From Tubulanus polymorphus (lineage: Eukaryota > Nemertea > Palaeonemertea > Tubulaniformes > Tubulanidae): DNA of 64,000 nt. The notes under the pieces were generated by a model. It did not search any database and was not told where the DNA came from. It worked only from the letters and a program-made list of their open reading frames with translations. Of the stretch, positions 46,195 through 56,387 are shown in pieces. The stretch spans positions 14,130,275 to 14,194,274 of the forward strand of contig NC_134032.1 in NCBI RefSeq assembly GCF_964204645.1. Direction: 5' to 3'. Each line of letters begins with the position of its first letter. Position 1 is the first letter of the stretch. A program made the translations under genes and the position numbers.

Positions 46195-46460
46195 GGAGAT
46201 ATTTCCTGGAGAGAGGAGATAATTCCTATTTATAGCCAGGCCTCCTCCAGGAGAGAGGAGATTATTCCTCTTTATAGCCAGGCCTCCCCCAGAAGAGAGA
46301 TAGTTCCTCTTTATAGCCAGGCCTCTTCCAGGAGAGGGGAGATATTTCCTGTTTATAACCAGGCCTCCAGAAGAGATATTTCCTCATTATAGCCAGGCCT
46401 CCTCCAGGAAAGGGGAGATATTTCCTGTTTATAGCCAGGCCTCCTCCAGGAGAGGAGAGA
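46195..46460. repeat. Minisatellite in the PI4KB 3' UTR region
   Basis: About six units of 36-45 bp with TTTATAGCCAGGCCTCCTCC and AGGAGAGGAGAT. Confidence 0.9.
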
Positions 46461-46507
46461 TTTATTCAAACAAATGTAAAATATTATTTTAATTCAAATA
46501 TTGTGTA

Positions 46508-46513
46508 AATAAA
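46508..46513 (+). terminator. Candidate PI4KB polyadenylation signal
   Basis: AATAAA about 655 bp after the PI4KB stop codon; another lies at 47040-47045, so the end is uncertain. The rest of 45855-47256 shows no gene. Confidence 0.5.
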
Positions 46514-47239
46514 TGATGTACATTCATTCGATACACATGTATATATTGAAGAGCTCGTATAAGTAGATCAAAGCGCCACTGTGTGGCTAAAGAGCGAACT
46601 AATGATGATAATGTTGTCTGCTGCATTTATGGGTCAATCGCTCTAGCAGTGCCGATGTCAAGGTCGGTGTGATCGTTGTCCGATAATGAACGCTGTGTTA
46701 ATCTCACTTTCACCGAGGAATATATCCTTAATTTTATTACTTAGACGTTTGAATTCTTGCCGTTTGAACAACTCCGGACTGGTTTCTGGAATACCGGAAA
46801 CCAGTCCAATCATCTCTCTAGTCCATGACTCGAAAATTTAAATCGTGTTGCCTCTCGGAGATTTTTGTAAAAATCGACATCCACTGCATCGTTGTCAGGG
46901 GTAATAACAAGTCTAATTGTTGTTATCAATGAAGTTACCGTAGCGATATGAATGTGTAAATCTCGTGCAATGTATTTACGGTGACTCTCGACGTGAAGAA
47001 GAAATGTAAAAATTAATTTAAATTGAAAGTTTTTAAACGAATAAAAATCCTGTAAATGATTAAAAAAAAAAATTTGGCGAGTTTTTTTGGCGAATTTTCT
47101 TTGAGTTGTGTGCTTTATAGCTAGGGTCTGACGATCATTACGTTTACGACTAATCCTTATGATTACTTCCCGCTGGAGAAAAGGATGGCTCCAAATAATT
47201 CCAAACTGATCAAGAAAATAATTTAAAATGCAAAATATC

Positions 47240-47245
47240 TTTATT
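47240..47245 (-). terminator. ABT1 polyadenylation signal
   Basis: AATAAA on the minus strand 11 nt past the TGA, implying a 3' UTR of only about 30-40 nt. Confidence 0.6.
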
Positions 47246-47256
47246 CATCATCGCTT

Positions 47257-48176
47257 TCACGCGTTGTCGTCTAAATCACTGCCGTTACTTTTTCCTCCCC
47301 CCGAAAAAATATTCCTCAAAAAGTCTTTATCGACAGCCGCGATCGACGGAGATGATTTCTTCGATTTTTTCCCAGAAGACGGCGCCTCCGTCTGCTGCTG
47401 CTGCGTTCGTTTGCGCTGTTTTCGACCCAGTATTTCCTCTTCCGTGTCCTTCTGTTCGAACGTCCATTCGCGCACCGCCAATTTCTCTCCGCTCTTCGCC
47501 GACTTTTTCTCGAGACGATTTTGTAGTTTGCTGCGTTCGAGATTTTGCGCGAAGTGATTCGCTTCGCGTTTCGCTTGCGTAATCTCGGTTCTCATTCGTT
47601 GCTGGTGAACGGCTTTCTCGTACGCGAGACGTTCGTTCAAATGACTCCACTTGAATTTCGGTAGATATTTTATATTCCAGATATCCCAGTACCATGGACT
47701 GCGTTTTTTACCCCCGATTTGAGTATTGTTCAACGATAACGCGACGCGTTTCGCGATTTTTTTGTCCAGAAATTCGATCCATCCTTCGGAGAAATCGCCG
47801 CGGTTTTTAGAACTCGTCGTTTTTCCCTGTCCTGCCTTCTTTTTCTTATTTTTAGCGGCTGAAAATAAAAAGGAAAAAGAAGAAGTTTCGAGTATATATT
47901 CGACCATTAACCGTATTGTTTTTATAGCGAGCGCAGTTCAGACAGACTACACGAACCTTCAGGTTGGAAGAATATTCGATCCAGCTGCCCGTATTGCTGG
48001 AATAAATGGCGACCCTTTTTGACGCTCATATGAGATGGAATTTTACTCAAATATATAATTCCCCTGTTTGATTCATTGCCGGTAGCTGTTAACAGAGTTT
48101 TCGATGCATTTTTGTCGACTTTTTCATCCTCAACTACGTCCTCGTTCTCCATTATGGTCGACGACGCATTGGCCAT
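47257..48176 (-). CDS. ABT1: Activator of basal transcription 1 / ESF2-type RRM protein
   Basis: Nuclear and nucleolar RNA-binding protein; yeast Esf2 acts in 18S rRNA processing with Dbp8, and mammalian ABT1 was described as a TBP-binding activator. Two minus-strand exons, 47957-48176 and 47257-47858, give 273 residues (human 272). The RRM begins GIIYLSKIPSHM (RNP2), followed by QYGQLDRIFFQPE, EGWIEFLDKKIAKRVALSL (RNP1 region), the family signature YWDIWNIKYLPKFKWSHL, and a basic coiled-coil tail (AYEKAVHQQRMRTEITQAKR). AATAAA lies only 11 nt after the stop codon. It is divergent from the CHID1-like gene. Confidence 0.94.
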
Positions 48177-48347
48177 CTATCGGAATTTGGCTGAACTAAC
48201 AAGAATCTATCGGGAATCAAGCGCGAGAACGATTTAGCGGCGAATGTTCGACTCGTGCGCCATCTATCAGATTTTCTACTCAGCTGAGGTCATCCTAAAT
48301 GCCGATTAAAACCGTCCGTCATTATTGTCAGAAAGGTAGCCGGTGTA
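48177..48347. promoter_or_regulatory. Divergent promoter region between ABT1 and the CHID1-like gene
   Basis: Only 171 bp separate the two opposite start codons and no TATA box is seen. Both 5' leaders and the shared core promoter must lie here unless there are upstream non-coding exons. Confidence 0.6.
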
Positions 48348-51300
48348 ATGGACTTGAAGTTTTTTGTAGTGGTTTTATTTGTCGGTTTTCTGGAGTTGAC
48401 AGTCGATGTCACTGATGCCAGCAAGAAGAAAACGAAGAAAGAAAAGGTAGGGAGCGTCTGCCTTTTAGATGTCCAAATCTAAAATCCAAATCTTAAATCA
48501 CCTCTCTTTCTTTGCCCTTTTTTGGCTTTGGTTGGAACTATTGCTCTTAAACCATGACAACATTCTTTATAACCAAAAGGTCCACACTTACACTGACACC
48601 TTACATTAAAGGAACTGGGTAAAAGTGCAGATCCGCACCTCTCCGCGTAAACGGTTCAATCAATTACATTAAATATCATTGTTTTAGATTCAAAATGTCA
48701 TCAGCAATTCACAGTACATTGCCATTAGTTAATTTTAAATCTTCACTAGAAAGATTTTAGCCTGGATTCTGTCAATCAGTAGATTGCGTCAATCACGAGA
48801 GGTGCGGATCTGCACTTTTACCAATGACAAATTACAAGTCCTATTTCTTTCGATCTGTAGGTGTTTTTGAAGCAACTCGAATCTACACAAATCGAATCGT
48901 CTAGCGACGCACTTCAATGATTTGTTTGCCACATTTAACCACAAAGCCCCAACAAACGACTGGATCATCGCTCCTCCAGACGCTTTGATTTGATTTTTAA
49001 GATGGCGCTTATGATAGTAGCGTTCGGTGACGGTTCAGAAACAAAATGGCGTCCTTTTCAATTGCAGAAGATTCAAGTTCTGGTTCTAGAGAGTAGGGTC
49101 ATTTTTGTGATTCGATATTTATCACTTGATAGGTGATAGTAATCGATGGAGTAAGAAAGGATTTGATACGAGGTGCTTAAATAAAACGCCTTACTGCCCA
49201 AAAGGTTGCTGCTAAGCGGCCGTCAGTGTGTATTTAGCCAATCAGGATGCTTGTTTTTTAAAGGCACATTTGCTATGCACCTGATTGGCCTGTTATATAG
49301 ACTGGTAGCCACTCAGCTGCAACCAGTCCGCCCAAGAACCAAGAAACATTGAGCAATGAAGGGCTTGCATCCAGGGTTTGTGTTGGCGTCAGCAGGAGGC
49401 AATCAAACCCTGGCAAGCTAGGATATATTGTATATATTGTAAATTGAACTAATGGAAAATCTGTATCAATTTGTGTTATTGGTGCCAGTTGCCCCAGCGA
49501 TGCTTTCTCCGCCCCAGGGCCAAGGCCATGATGTCCACGGCTTGTTTTCTGAATTTATCATTAGTCAAACAATATATTAGAAAATTCACCGATGAATCTA
49601 AGATCGACAAAGCCAGACCTATTTTCCTCAAAACCATACCCTTGATGGGGATTTTTATATACCCCAAACCACGTATTCGTTCTAAAAATCCGACAACTTC
49701 ACAAATCAAATAGACGGCTACAACAGTGAGGACCATTCTCAAAACCCGGCCTTCACGATTCGATGAATTGTCTATGACGACACCCAGTTTGGAGCGTTTC
49801 ACAGTTTTACGTAAGACAACTGTCGTTATAAGGATAAAGTTTATCGCAAATAGACAACACAAAGGTGTCATTACGGTTAGATAAATAAACAAGTACCGGG
49901 AACTTATAGTGAAAGTCCATCGATCAAAAACCTTAGGTGGTAGAAATTCTGTGTACTTAGTAAGTTTCGTAACGTAAGGCCAACTTAATGGGCAATGTAT
50001 GATTTCAATAGTCCTCCGTGGAATAAAATAAACGAAATGTCCACCTGTTGCGACAAGTGAAATGACACCCATAGCGCTCAGAGAAATAGATTTTAGCTGC
50101 CACTTCCGAGATTTGATTGGAAACAATACGACGATTAACCGCTCTAGACTGAGCAGTACAGTGCACCAGTTACGAGTCGTCTGGAAGATATAGAAAAACG
50201 GCTGAGCAACAGTGATGAAAACTGCACCGAATATCCAGTCATCAACGCGGAATAGTACATCACCTAAAACAGCGTAGATGTACGCGGTTCGGAGCGGATA
50301 CAGAATAAACGTCGCTATCATAAACAATATGTCGTTAACGGCTAAAACTTTCACCAGGAAATAAACATCGCTTTTGAATTGACGTAAAACTAAAATCGTG
50401 AATATGTTTAACATGAGTCCGATAACGGAGGCCGGGAAATAAAACCCTAGATATATTAAAACGCTGAATTTAAAGTTCCATTTTATCGGGCGAGCTCGAA
50501 ATCGTTCACACAAATTGAGTGTCACCACTCGAATTGTACTTGTGTTCATCTTATTGCAATCTGAAATGAAGCAGATATCTCCTCAGTCGTTGTCCATTCC
50601 GTTTACGCAATTCAAATCTTGTAGGCCCTAATTTGACGTGTTTTGATGACAGAACGAGAGATATAAACCTTATACGGAAAATGTTGTAGTTTTATTCTAC
50701 TGATAAATTGAAAAGCCAACTTCACGTATTGTGTCACGTCCCGTCAAATTGAGTTCATGATTCTTCCCAATGTTCTATTCAGCATCACGATTAGAATTAT
50801 TGAGTTGCCGAACTCGACCACAATTCTGCTGCTGCTGCTGTTGTCCTCAAAGCCACATTTATTCATACCGTTCTTTCAGAATGTTCTATAGACTGATTAC
50901 ATTGTTTGTCAGTGAATAGTACTACATATTTTACATTCGTTTATAAACCTTTGTAGAAATATATTTTATTATTTAATTATCTTTTAGAAAACGTACATGG
51001 AATTCAAAATAGTTCTCGATTCATATTTTGCTGGCGCACATCAGTGCATGGCTAGCTTCTTTTGAAAAATATAATACTGACATTCTCAGGTTGGTCTCGT
51101 AAAAGTTGACCCAGTGTACGATAGTTCTCAAAATCAGTTCAGTTTATTTAACCCTAATGTAGTCAAAGGGTTGATATAAGAGTTAGGGCCTAAATCATGT
51201 TCAGTTCTCCACTGTTTTTATATTCCATCCTGATTTACAAATTAAACAAAACAACTATTAATTTGTAGAAATTCTTATTTTTTCAGCCGCTGAAATTATC

Positions 51301-54300
51301 GGATAAAAACGTCCGAGATCGAGATCTCGTCGGCGAAAAAATCAAAGCGAAATCGATAATAAACGAATATCGATCTTACTGCGATCGGTGTAGAATTGAT
51401 AAACTATTTCAAGGATCTACTTTGGGATACGTCACTCCGGTAAGTCCAGAACAATAGAACGAGATTGCACGGTCAAAGTTCATTATAACGCTGCCATCCT
51501 TTTTAATGTCACTTCTCATACTCTTTATCATTAACATTTTGGAGAAAATGTTAATGAGCCTGTGTAAGGCTAAATTCGTTATGACATTATATTTCTCGGC
51601 GGTCCCTCACGGTGGCATTATAAACGACTTATAGTGTATTTACGGATTTATCCTGTCAACCGTCAAATATAATGTCATACTCTTTATCAACATTTTTCAG
51701 AGAAAATATTTGCTCAATTGAACTCAATTTCAATCAGACCATTCTGTGTAACGCTAAATTCATAATGACATTATATTTCTCGGCGGTCCCTCACAATGGC
51801 ATTATAAACGACTTATAGTGTATTTACGGATTTATCCTGTCAACCGTCAAATATAATGTCATACTCTTTATCAACATTTTTCAGAGAAAATATTTGCTCA
51901 ATTGAACTCAATTTCAATCAGACCATTCTGTGTAACGCTAAATTCGTAATGACATTATATTTCTCGGCGGTCCCTCACGGTGGCATTATAAACGACTTAA
52001 AGTGTATTTACGGATTTATCCTGTCGATGGGCACAATTCAGCGCAGGGGCTCGTATCAGAGTTGTAGGTAGTGTAAAAATGATTATCTGTTAATCCAGTG
52101 TTTACTATCAAAAATACAAAAAGAAATGTATTTTTGCTACTATGTGCACTGGATTAACAGATAATCCTTTTTACACTACCACTCTGATCTGATGCAATTC
52201 AGTTTCCTAATTGGGGATCATTCATTTATTACGTACTCATAAAATTTGAATTTTTCAACCCCCCTCCCGCTCTGTACGCAAAATCGGCCATTTTTTCATA
52301 TACATTAAGCATTACAGTACGCAATTGCACTGACCCCTCCCCCCTCCCCTAATGCGTACGTAATAAATGAATGACCCCTTGATAAAAGATCCTCAGTTCA
52401 ATTACCATTATCGATATCATTATAGTGGCGTTATAACGAACTTACACTGTATTTATGCTGCGTTTTGTCACTTTGATGAGACGAGAAGATACAAAATATC
52501 CGTGTATGATTATAACGTGTATGAAGCCAAAATTGAAAAGTTTATATCAAAATGATTATATGTAAGAGCAACGTTTCGCGTAAATGCTATTAGCCATCAT
52601 CAGGCGTACTGATTATTAGCACTTTTCAATTTTGGCTTCATTATTGTGGAATTTCTCTTGTTGTCACTTTGATCTGATGTAAATCTATATTTTGTATATC
52701 TATCTAGTGGAACAGTCACGGTTACGACGTTGCCAAGTTATTCGGAGATAAGTTCACGTACGTGTCGCCGGTATGGTTACAGGTGAAATATAAACGATCG
52801 GGAGTTTACGTCATCGAAGGAGGGCACGATATTGATGACGGTAATTCAGTTAGAAATTAGAATCCAATGATCGAACTTGGGTCAAATTTTTACTCGAGAT
52901 CGGTCGAAACTGCATCTTGAAAATCTATTACTTTCGGGAAAAATGTTACAATGCTGATAAATTTAAATCTGAGGACAATATTATTATTTGTTCCTTTAAA
53001 CTTTTCGAATGCACAGTTTTGAATTTTTCCATCCAAAAAATCGTGAATGATTCTTAAAATTTTGTTATTTCTTTCAGGTTGGATAAAAGACGTAAAAACA
53101 AATAGAAATACATTGATAGGTAAATAAAACACCAAATCATACTTTCAATCTAAAGCGCTTGTTATGTAGCATTTAAAGAGACAATTAATCTTAAACTCTT
53201 GTACCGATACATAAATAACTAATTAATTAACGCTTTCAGTGCTTTAGTTAATACCCTATAGTGCTAGAGATAATTTGAAAATTCTGGAAAATTCTGAAAA
53301 ACTCCACCCTAGTGTGTTGAATAACGGGAATACCACTACAGTGCATCTACACCGCGGCGCGGTGTATCGTTAGTTACTAGTATTTCACTATGTTTGACAG
53401 GTGCTGTCATTTTTCAAGAGGGATAATTACTAATTACATCAGTACACCGCGGTGTACTAGCAAAATCTATCACTGATTTGTACACCGCACTGCGGTGTAG
53501 ACGCACTGAAAGGGTTAAATTGACAATGTTATATATTGACAAGTGCTGCCATTTTTTGAAGAGAGATAATTACTAATTACATCAATACACCGCTGTGCGG
53601 TGTACTAGCAAAATCTATCACTGATTCGTACACCGCACTGTGGTGTAGACGCACTGAAAGGGTTAAATTGACAATGTTATATTTTCCAGTGCCACGAGTC
53701 CTATTCGATGGTTGGTCGGCCGCTGATTACGATAGTTTATTTACTAATGAAGATAGTATGGAAGATTGTATAGATTCTATGCTGAATTTCGTCAAGGTAC
53801 AAACTACAGTCGTGCAGAATAAATTTGTCCGTCAGAAATAAAAAATAGGAAATGTCGAAGAAGCTCTCTCTGGCTCAGGATGAAAGATGTTACTGAGGGT
53901 CTTACTGTTGATTACTGATCAATTTAAACAGAAATATGAAAGATGTTACTGAGGGTCTTACTGTTGATTACTGATTAATTTGAACAGAAATTTTGAAAGA
54001 TATTATGGGGGTCTTACTGTTGATTACTGATTAATTTAAACAGAAATTTTGAAAGATGTTACTGAGGGTCTTACTGTCGATTACTGATTAATCTGAACAT
54101 TTTCTTCCATATTTCCAATGAAATGTTACTGAAAAAAAATCAATTTGTTACTGATAGCACTTTTCGGTGGTTGGCAGTCCTGAGGATGTATGTCAGGTAC
54201 CGTGGTTTTTTCTCTTTCATTTTTATGGTACGGTAATTCCTTTGGTGCATTTTTTAGAGTCATAATTTCGATGGGATCGTTGTTGAGATTTGGTCACAAC

Positions 54301-56117
54301 TATCCGGATATAGACAGAGGTGCGTTGTGCGCGTCTAAAACGAGTTCATGAAACCCACCGCAAATATCTTATGAAAAAAAAAGATCGTCTTAAATATTTT
54401 AAATCTTTTTCTTTCCAGTGACCTCGTTCATTTCCTCGAACATCTCGGCGAAACATTTCAGAAAAATTATAAAAAGTTGATACTAGTGCTACCGCCTCCC
54501 CGCGGCCGAGGAGAGTAAGTTCAGTGATGATTTTCTCGACATCGCAGTTTTATGTAAAAATCCGACTTCACAGAGATCTATTCAAAGTGACTAAACACTT
54601 GAGTCGTTTCGAATAAATCTCTGACGGTGCGAAGAAATATCGTTGTAAGAAGGCGTTAGTTTTGATTTTCAGCGTTGTGTCTATATTTTCAGTATAACCC
54701 CAGCTGAGTTTAGAAAACTTGCCCCGGTGATCGACGCGTTTAGTTTAATGACTTATGATTTTTCTCATCCTGGGAGGTAAGTTTACTTAGCTAACAATTG
54801 GCCGTGTGACAAACACAGTCTAGGGCACGTGCAATAATCCTGGGCAATCAACTCTGCGGCATGCGGAGTGCTGGGCGTGTAATCATTCAAGGTAATCGGC
54901 TCTTTGACTAGCACAGTTGGGGCCGGTAGTAGTTAATTTGTCACCATCAATATGTACAAAATGAATGATAACAAAATTGATTAGGGACAATGAGGTGACA
55001 GGAGCCTGAGTACAGACATAAAGGCTGTATCCAAAAGGCACCTTGACATAAAAAGGAACAAATTAAAGAAAAAAAAACAAATGAAAAGGGATGAAATGCT
55101 GAAAAATGAAGATGAATTTATATCATGCAGATATGATAATCCCGGGCAATCCAGTATGCGGCCAGCATCCAATTTAAAATGAATCATTGTCAATTTTTGT
55201 TGTAGACCAGGACCTAACTCGCCATTACAATGGATCAGACAGTGTGTGCTAGCTCTAGAACCGAATGAAGACTCTCCTTACAGAAAAAAAATATTACTGG
55301 GTTTAAATTTCTACGGAAATGATTTCTATAGCGGAGCAGGCGGGCCCATTCTTGGCAACAGGTAGAAATTTTCAGAGATTCGGATTCACGATATTGGAAG
55401 TTAGAAAACTCTTGCTTTTATTTTTGACCCGATTATGTTTTTGAATATTTTTGTAGGTATATTGAATTACTGGAACAATATAAACCAAAACTAAGATGGG
55501 ATAAAGAGTCAAGTGAACACATGTTCAGATACGTGTAAGTCTCTCCCCCTTCTCCATCTCTAATCTAATATTTGATCCCTTCCCTCCCACCCTGTTCCCT
55601 CGACCCTCCCACCCCCTATTCCCCATCTGGTAGCTGATCTGTCCCTCCTTATCTCCAACTCTCCTCTTTCTCAGCCCTCTCTGTTCCCACTCTTCTAGTC
55701 TTCCTCTCTCCCTTTCCCCCTCTCCCACTTTCCCCCTCTCACCCCCTGAATCCTCCTCTAACACCTGGCTGCTGATCTGTCCCATTCTTCCTCTTCTCTT
55801 TCTCCCCTTCCTCCTTTCCCCCTCTCTCTCCACTTTCTCCATTTCTTCCCCTCCCTATCTCTCCCCTCTATCCTTTTTCTCCCTCTCCCATATCTCTCTC
55901 CTTTGTCTCTTTCATCCCCCTAGCTCTAATTCATGCATCTTTAAATGAAAACACTTGATATCTCTATTGATACAGGACGGACCAGGGTGAACACAATGTC
56001 TACTATCCAACTCTACAATCTATACAGAACCGACTAGACCTTGCTACCGAACTGGGCACTGGTATATCCATCTGGGAAATCGGTCAAGGTCTCGATTATT
56101 TCTACGATTTACTGTAA
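48348..56117 (+). CDS. CHID1: Chitinase domain-containing protein 1 (GH18-like, SI-CLP)
   Basis: Secreted or lysosomal GH18-fold lectin-like protein; the mammalian form is a saccharide-binding stabilin-1 partner. Exons: 48348-48446, 51287-51439, 52708-52840, 53078-53119, 53690-53796, 54258-54319, 54419-54514, 54693-54776, 55206-55361, 55457-55534, 55976-56117; 383 codons plus stop (human 393). Residues 1-20 are a signal peptide ([19 protein letters not shown]). Then come [92 protein letters not shown] and the C-terminal [20 protein letters not shown]. The chitinase DxxDxDxE motif is replaced by FDGIVVEIW, so hydrolysis is not expected. Intron 1 contains a GPCR gene on the other strand. Confidence 0.95.
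49476..50549 (-). CDS. Orphan rhodopsin-like (class A) GPCR, intronless
   Basis: 357 residues in one exon with seven hydrophobic segments at about residues 28-55, 62-90, 106-135, 152-175, 218-246, 272-294 and 307-330. TM1 has GLMLNIF (Asn 1.50) and TM2 has LAVND (Asp 2.50). TM3 ends LLSLERL in place of E/DRY, and TM7 has [11 protein letters not shown] in place of NPxxY. These resemble invertebrate peptide receptors such as the FMRFamide-receptor group. The usual Cys at the top of TM3 is absent (position 25 before the Arg is Ile), and TM6 lacks CWxP (it reads [10 protein letters not shown]). Position and opposite strand place it entirely inside intron 1 of the CHID1-like gene. The ligand is unknown. 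Confidence 0.85.
   Translation of the reverse strand: MNTSTIRVVTLNLCERFRARPIKWNFKFSVLIYLGFYFPASVIGLMLNIFTILVLRQFKSDVYFLVKVLAVNDILFMIATFILYPLRTAYIYAVLGDVLFRVDDWIFGAVFITVAQPFFYIFQTTRNWCTVLLSLERLIVVLFPIKSRKWQLKSISLSAMGVISLVATGGHFVYFIPRRTIEIIHCPLSWPYVTKLTKYTEFLPPKVFDRWTFTISSRYLFIYLTVMTPLCCLFAINFILITTVVLRKTVKRSKLGVVIDNSSNREGRVLRMVLTVVAVYLICEVVGFLERIRGLGYIKIPIKGMVLRKIGLALSILDSSVNFLIYCLTNDKFRKQAVDIMALALGRRKHRWGNWHQ
51500..52030. repeat. 184-bp tandem repeat, almost three copies, CHID1 intron 2
   Basis: Units contain ATTATATTTCTCGGCGGTCC, CATTATAAACGACTTATAGT and ACGGATTTATCCTGTC. Copies 2 and 3 are nearly identical; the start positions of one marker phrase are about 51615, 51799 and 51983. Confidence 0.9.
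52068..52179. mobile_element. 112-bp hairpin element
   Basis: GTAGTGTAAAAA and ATTATCTGTTAATCCAGTG on the left are mirrored by CACTGGATTAACAGATAAT and TTTTTACACTAC on the right, with a loop of about 45 bp. Confidence 0.8.
52213..52378. mobile_element. 166-bp foldback element with GGGG(A/T)CATTCATTTATTACGTAC ends
   Basis: The left end GGGGATCATTCATTTATTAC is mirrored by GTAATAAATGAATGACCCC on the right; the interior is pyrimidine-rich. Non-coding. Confidence 0.8.
53231..53662. mobile_element. piggyBac-like MITE (reverse orientation) plus partial second copy
   Basis: TTAA at 53227-53230 and 53515-53518 flank CGCTTTCAGTGC and GCACTGAAAGGG. A second, 5'-shortened copy follows and also ends GCACTGAAAGGG at 53662 before TTAA. 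It lies in CHID1 intron 4, ending 27 bp before exon 5. Confidence 0.8.
53885..54110. repeat. 58-bp tandem repeat, four copies, CHID1 intron 5
   Basis: Units contain GATGTTACTGAGGGTCTTAC, TGTTGATTACTGATTAATTT and AACAGAAAT. Confidence 0.9.
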
Positions 56118-56139
56118 ATTATTTCAACTTTTATTTTTT

Positions 56140-56145
56140 AATAAA
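56140..56145 (+). terminator. CHID1 polyadenylation signal
   Basis: AATAAA 23 bp after the stop codon. Confidence 0.6.
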
Positions 56146-56305
56146 AATGTCTCATAAGAATTGGTTGATAGTTGTTTCATCAGCGGTTTATGCGAGGAAA
56201 CGAACTGAAGGGGATACATTCATGAAAATTGAAAAACGTAATTTCTTTCACGTGGAATATTATAAAATGGAAATGCTAACATTAGTCAAGACTTAGAAAA
56301 ATATT

Positions 56306-56387
56306 TACCAGGAGTGGGGTTCGAACCCACGCGGACACCGTCCATTGGAACTTAAGTCCAACGCCTTAACCACTCGGCCATCCTGGT
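56306..56387 (-). tRNA. tRNA-Leu (anticodon UAA)
   Basis: 82 nt on the minus strand. The acceptor stem ACCAGGA pairs with TCCTGGT, followed by a 3' discriminator A. The D arm has GGCCGAGTGGTTAAGGC (box A), the anticodon loop is CTTAAGT with UAA, and a long leucine-type variable arm GGAC-GGT-GTCC is present. The T arm holds GGTTCGAACCC (box B). CCA is not encoded, as usual in eukaryotes. A T5 pol III terminator follows (plus-strand A run at 56297-56301). Confidence 0.97.

Noticed and set aside
47228-47582. Plus-strand frames over ABT1
   Set aside because: The minus strand encodes the conserved ABT1 protein with correct splicing; the plus frames are Ser/Phe-rich antisense.
55525-55842. 105-codon Arg/Glu/Gly-rich minus-strand frame
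   Set aside because: It is antisense to a CT-rich simple-sequence stretch in CHID1 intron 10.
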